Assembly (NCBI RefSeq): GCF_000499385.1
Contig: NW_013651876.1
Location: 1-12,633, forward strand
Direction of reading: 5' to 3'
Source of the DNA: Eimeria necatrix
Lineage: Eukaryota; Apicomplexa; Conoidasida; Eucoccidiorida; Eimeriidae
Length of the DNA stretch: 12,633 nt
Positions 10,380 through 12,633 of this stretch are shown in pieces; position 1 is the first letter of the stretch, and the number at the start of each line of letters is the position of its first letter. Under the pieces are notes generated by a model. The model saw nothing but the letters and a program-made list of their open reading frames with translations. It had not been told where the DNA came from and did no database searches. The translations under genes and the position numbers were made by a program.

Positions 10380-10554
10380 CTGGTATATTTATGTGTTGCT
10401 GAACTCTGCAGTCATAGGACGCGGTGCAAGAGGAAATCACTTCTTCTCATTAAGGGTATAAGTGCCAAACACCAACAACGTTACCTCCATGAGGCTCTTT
10501 GCTCAGTGCATGAAATAATAATGCATAGATCCGACATAACGAGCACCAGCGTAC
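10380..10554. other. Transition into the repeat array
   Basis: No gene is visible. Around 10464-10485 the word ccaaacaccaacaacgttacc resembles part of the repeat unit (about 16 of 21 bases), which might be a decayed trace of a further copy, but the flanks do not support an alignment. Confidence 0.35.
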
Positions 10555-10806
10555 GGACATTAGACACTACGCTAGACAACGTGCATTCGAAACTCCAGCA
10601 GTGTCAGCCTCGTCGCAGGGTGTGAGCATCATGATGCACCCAAGCATCTTCACCACTGCGTATTCGTTGTAATCAGCAACCACCAGCAACGTGAACACTA
10701 CTGTGCGTCTCTCCGCCATAAACACGAAAACGCAACGTAAAACGTGTGCGCAAAGTAGAATGCTCGTGTACACCTCCCATTGTGCCGTGATTGACACGAC
10801 GCTCCT
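10555..10806 (+). repeat. 767-bp tandem repeat, partial leftmost copy
   Basis: From 10593 this segment aligns without gaps to 11672-11885, with about 85% identity over 213 bases by hand count. A weaker match (about 65-70%) extends left to about 10555. It corresponds to the right-hand third of the unit; the left two thirds are absent upstream. The distance to the next copy is 1079 bp rather than 766 because of the extra segment at 10807-11116. It is the most diverged copy, as expected at the edge of an array. Confidence 0.8.
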
Positions 10807-11116
10807 GCTAGGCCATTCACCGAAACAAACGTTTTGATTAGTGGGAAAAGGCAAAAAACGTCCCACTTTGTCGTGGGTGGATTCGCGTGAAACGCATGAT
10901 TCCGCGTCCAGTACCAACCTACAAACATTCCTAGTCACGGTCAGGCACAGGTCACAGCGCGCACACTGGTGTAAATCTCAGATATGCCTTAGAGTTTCGT
11001 CCGGTAAGTTGCAGTGCTTGACGGTGCGTCAGCAAGAGAAAGGGTGAAAGATGCAAGTGACGCTGCACAAAATGGCGGCTCACGAGGCGCTACGATACGT
11101 AGATCACACACCATCA
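10807..11116 (+). other. 310-bp segment interrupting the repeat array
   Basis: At the equivalent junction in the next copy (about 11882) the flanking repeat parts are joined directly, so this segment is either an insertion here or a deletion there. I see no convincing target-site duplication, terminal inverted repeat or poly-A tail. It holds a small hairpin (cccac 10862-10866 with gtggg 10873-10877) and near its right end an ATG in good context at 11072. It is less C-skewed than the repeat around it. Origin unknown. Confidence 0.6.
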
Positions 11117-11194
11117 CTTCACGCCTTTAACTGCACCACACGCTCACTCCAAAAAACGCACTGTCTGCTCCCCCAAGCCACGCACATCACATAG
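11072..11194 (+). CDS. Doubtful 40-codon ORF across the segment/repeat junction
   Basis: The ATG at 11072-11074 lies in a strong eukaryotic start context (A at -3, G at +4). It reads 40 codons to a TAG at 11192-11194, entering the repeat in frame at about codon 15. The same frame continues open beyond the TAG to a TAA at 11438-11440, so a single stop separates a 40- from a 122-codon product. In the next copy the matching codon (11959-11961) is CAG and the frame is open. I recognise no domain; the product is rich in Thr, His, Pro and Gln. Coding status is unproven and the composition of the repeat could explain it. Confidence 0.15.
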   Translation: MAAHEALRYVDHTPSLHAFNCTTRSLQKTHCLLPQATHIT

Positions 11195-11882
11195 CGCCAG
11201 CTCAGCAATCCGCAACATCCAACAAGTCCGCCAAACATATTCAATCCTTCTGGATCAGCGAATGCGCGACAGAACAAAACTATAGCTAATTCTTATATAC
11301 AAGTGGCTCAGCGAAAATGCCTCTCAACCTTCCCAGGATCTCTTGCTCCCCTCCAAACAGCACTCACACGCAATAATTGTTTCGACTTTCCAACAGCAGC
11401 ACGCGCATCTTGCGTCCCGCGCAATGCACCGCAATATTAACGCGCATCGTTCCCTTGCCCGCGCAAGACCATGAACAACCCAAAAAACTATACATTGCCC
11501 ACCACCAAGTTGCAGGCACCACACAGATCAGGTAAGCGCCTTCTGGTTGCTTGCGATGACGCCGCACAAGGACAACTCTCCTGTGCCTCACCGACAAACA
11601 ACAACAAATCCAAACAGGACCGAGACCGCGAACGACCACTGGACACTCCTATCCAACACGCGCACCGAAGCCTCCAGAAGTGTCGGCCTCGTCGCTGGGT
11701 GTGAGCATCCTGATGCACCCAAACACCTTCGCCACTGAGCATGCGCCGTAATCAGCAAACACCAGCAAGGTGAACACTGCTGTGCGTCTCTCCGCCATAC
11801 ACTCGAGAACGCAACGTAAAATGGGTGCGCAAATTAGAATGTTGGTGTACACCTGCCACTGTGCCGTGATGAAGACAACACT
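11117..11882 (+). repeat. 767-bp tandem repeat, complete copy
   Basis: This is the only full unit in the window. Its left part (11122-11380) is about 88-90% identical to 11889-12146, including about 56 identical bases. Its middle (11380-11536) is only about 70% identical. Its right part (11546-11736) is about 97% identical to 12312-12502. The offset is 767 bp on the left and exactly 766 bp from 11546 on, so there is one single-base gap. The + strand is C- and A-rich and G-poor. It carries no transposase, tRNA-like or telomere-type motif. Satellite or subtelomeric repeat is my inference. Confidence 0.88.
11649..11798 (-). CDS. Doubtful 49-codon ORF repeated in each copy
   Basis: On the minus strand an ATG at 11796-11798 opens a 49-codon frame. 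It has counterparts in the partial copy (ATG at 10717-10719, 50 codons) and the last copy (ATG at 12562-12564, 48 codons). All three begin MAERRT, run through a short hydrophobic stretch (VFTLLV) and end with a DEADT-containing tail. The frame is also open upstream of the ATG in each copy. However, of the eight differences between the two long copies over this and the adjoining upstream frame, seven change the amino acid, which argues against selection for a protein. I do not recognise a family. Confidence 0.15.
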   Translation of the reverse strand: MAERRTAVFTLLVFADYGACSVAKVFGCIRMLTPSDEADTSGGFGARVG

Positions 11883-12189
11883 TCTTCGCGCCTTTAGCTG
11901 CACCACACGCTCACTCTACAAAACGCACTGCCTGCCCCCCCAAGCCACGCACATCACACAGCGCCAGCTCAGCAATCCGCAACATCCAACAAGTCCGCCA
12001 AACATATTCAATCCTCCTAACTCAGCGAATGTGCGACAGAACAAAACCATAGCCAGGTCCCATATACTAAAGTCTCAGCGACAAGGCCTCTCAACCTTTC
12101 CAGCATCTCTTGCACCCCTCCAAACAGCACTCACACGCAACAATTGTTATGCCTCCCCAGCATCAGCACACACATTCTTTATCGCATGA
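11821..12189 (+). CDS. Doubtful ORF spanning two repeat copies
   Basis: The frame has 122 codons from the ATG at 11821 and starts in the right part of one copy and ends in the middle of the next. The translation is rich in Thr, Pro, Gln, Asn and Ser, as the C/A-rich strand dictates, with no recognised domain. The ATG is not shared: the matching codon is ACG in both other copies. Across the part shared with 11120-11380 I count about 7 silent and 16 replacement changes, close to what drift alone would give. I consider this unlikely to be a gene. Confidence 0.12.
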   Translation: MGAQIRMLVYTCHCAVMKTTLLRAFSCTTRSLYKTHCLPPQATHITQRQLSNPQHPTSPPNIFNPPNSANVRQNKTIARSHILKSQRQGLSTFPASLAPLQTALTRNNCYASPASAHTFFIA

Positions 12190-12633
12190 AGTGCATCGCA
12201 AAATTAGCGCGCATCGTTGCTTTGACCGAGCAAGGACAAGAACGACGCGCAAGACTGTACACTGCCCACCACCTTGGAGAAGGTCCACACAGAGGAGGTA
12301 ACCGCTTTCTGGTTGCTTGCGATGATGCCGCACAAGGACAACTCTCCTGTGCCTCACCGACAAACAACAACAAATCCAAACAGGACCGAGACCGCGAACG
12401 ACCACTGGACACTCCTATCAACCGCGCCCACCGAAGCCTCCAGAAGTGTCGGCCTCGTCGCTGGGTGTGAGCATCCTGATGCACCCAAACACCTTCGCCA
12501 CTGCGCATGCGCCGTAATCAGCAAACACCAGCAACGTGAACACTACTGTGCGTCTCTCCGCCATAAACACGAGAACGCAACCTAAAACGGGTGCGCAAAG
12601 TAGAATGTTGGTGTACACCTGCCACTGTGCCGT
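11883..12633 (+). repeat. 767-bp tandem repeat, second long copy, cut by window end
   Basis: This copy follows the complete one directly, without spacer. It matches it to the last base of the window (12633 corresponds to 11867), so only about 15 bases of the unit are missing. The final 196 bases differ from the previous copy at 8 positions, all in the last 130. Its end is set by the window, not by biology, so more copies may follow. Confidence 0.88.

Noticed and set aside
10464..10485. Possible trace of another repeat copy upstream of the array
   Set aside because: Only about 16 of 21 bases match and the flanks do not align, so it is not distinguishable from shared A/C-rich composition.
10807..11116. 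Interrupting segment as a classic transposon
   Set aside because: No clear target-site duplication, terminal inverted repeat, poly-A tail or coding remnant is visible.
1..12633. CRISPR array, phage or bacterial operon
   Set aside because: No short regularly spaced repeats, no long tightly packed frames and no ribosome-binding-site pattern occur anywhere in the window.

Overview
This window looks like non-coding eukaryotic nuclear DNA that runs into a long-period tandem repeat at its right end. I find no protein-coding gene, tRNA, rRNA, CRISPR array or transposase that I can defend. All six frames are closed at short intervals. The longest open frame (about 160 codons from an ATG, positions 4294-4782, minus) is about what a 12.6 kb sequence of this composition gives by chance. 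There are no tightly packed frames, Shine-Dalgarno spacing or operons, so bacterial or phage DNA is unlikely. CpG is not visibly depleted and GC is in the mid-40s percent by eye. That argues against a vertebrate and fits a protist or invertebrate, but I cannot place the organism further.

Layout. Positions 1-480 are gene-free and C-rich over G. Positions 481 to about 10,554 are apparently single-copy DNA with only scattered short frames, a few hairpins, some short repeated words and one A/G-rich tract. From about 10,555 to the window edge at 12,633 lies a tandem repeat with a period of 766-767 bp. It consists of a partial left copy (10,555-10,806), an unmatched 310 bp segment (10,807-11,116), one complete copy (11,117-11,882) and a second copy (11,883-12,633) cut by the window end. 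The array probably continues to the right.

The repeat is the one substantial structure here. Its + strand is strongly rich in C and A and poor in G. Divergence between the two long copies is a patchwork: about 97% identity over some 190 bp next to about 70% over the preceding 150 bp, which suggests recombination or gene conversion. Both strands hold frames that stay open across copies without indels, but the substitutions I counted by hand are mostly amino-acid-changing, so they do not show selection for a protein. The simplest reading is a subtelomeric or otherwise satellite-like repeat beside a gene desert. That chromosomal location is inference; no telomere repeat is visible.
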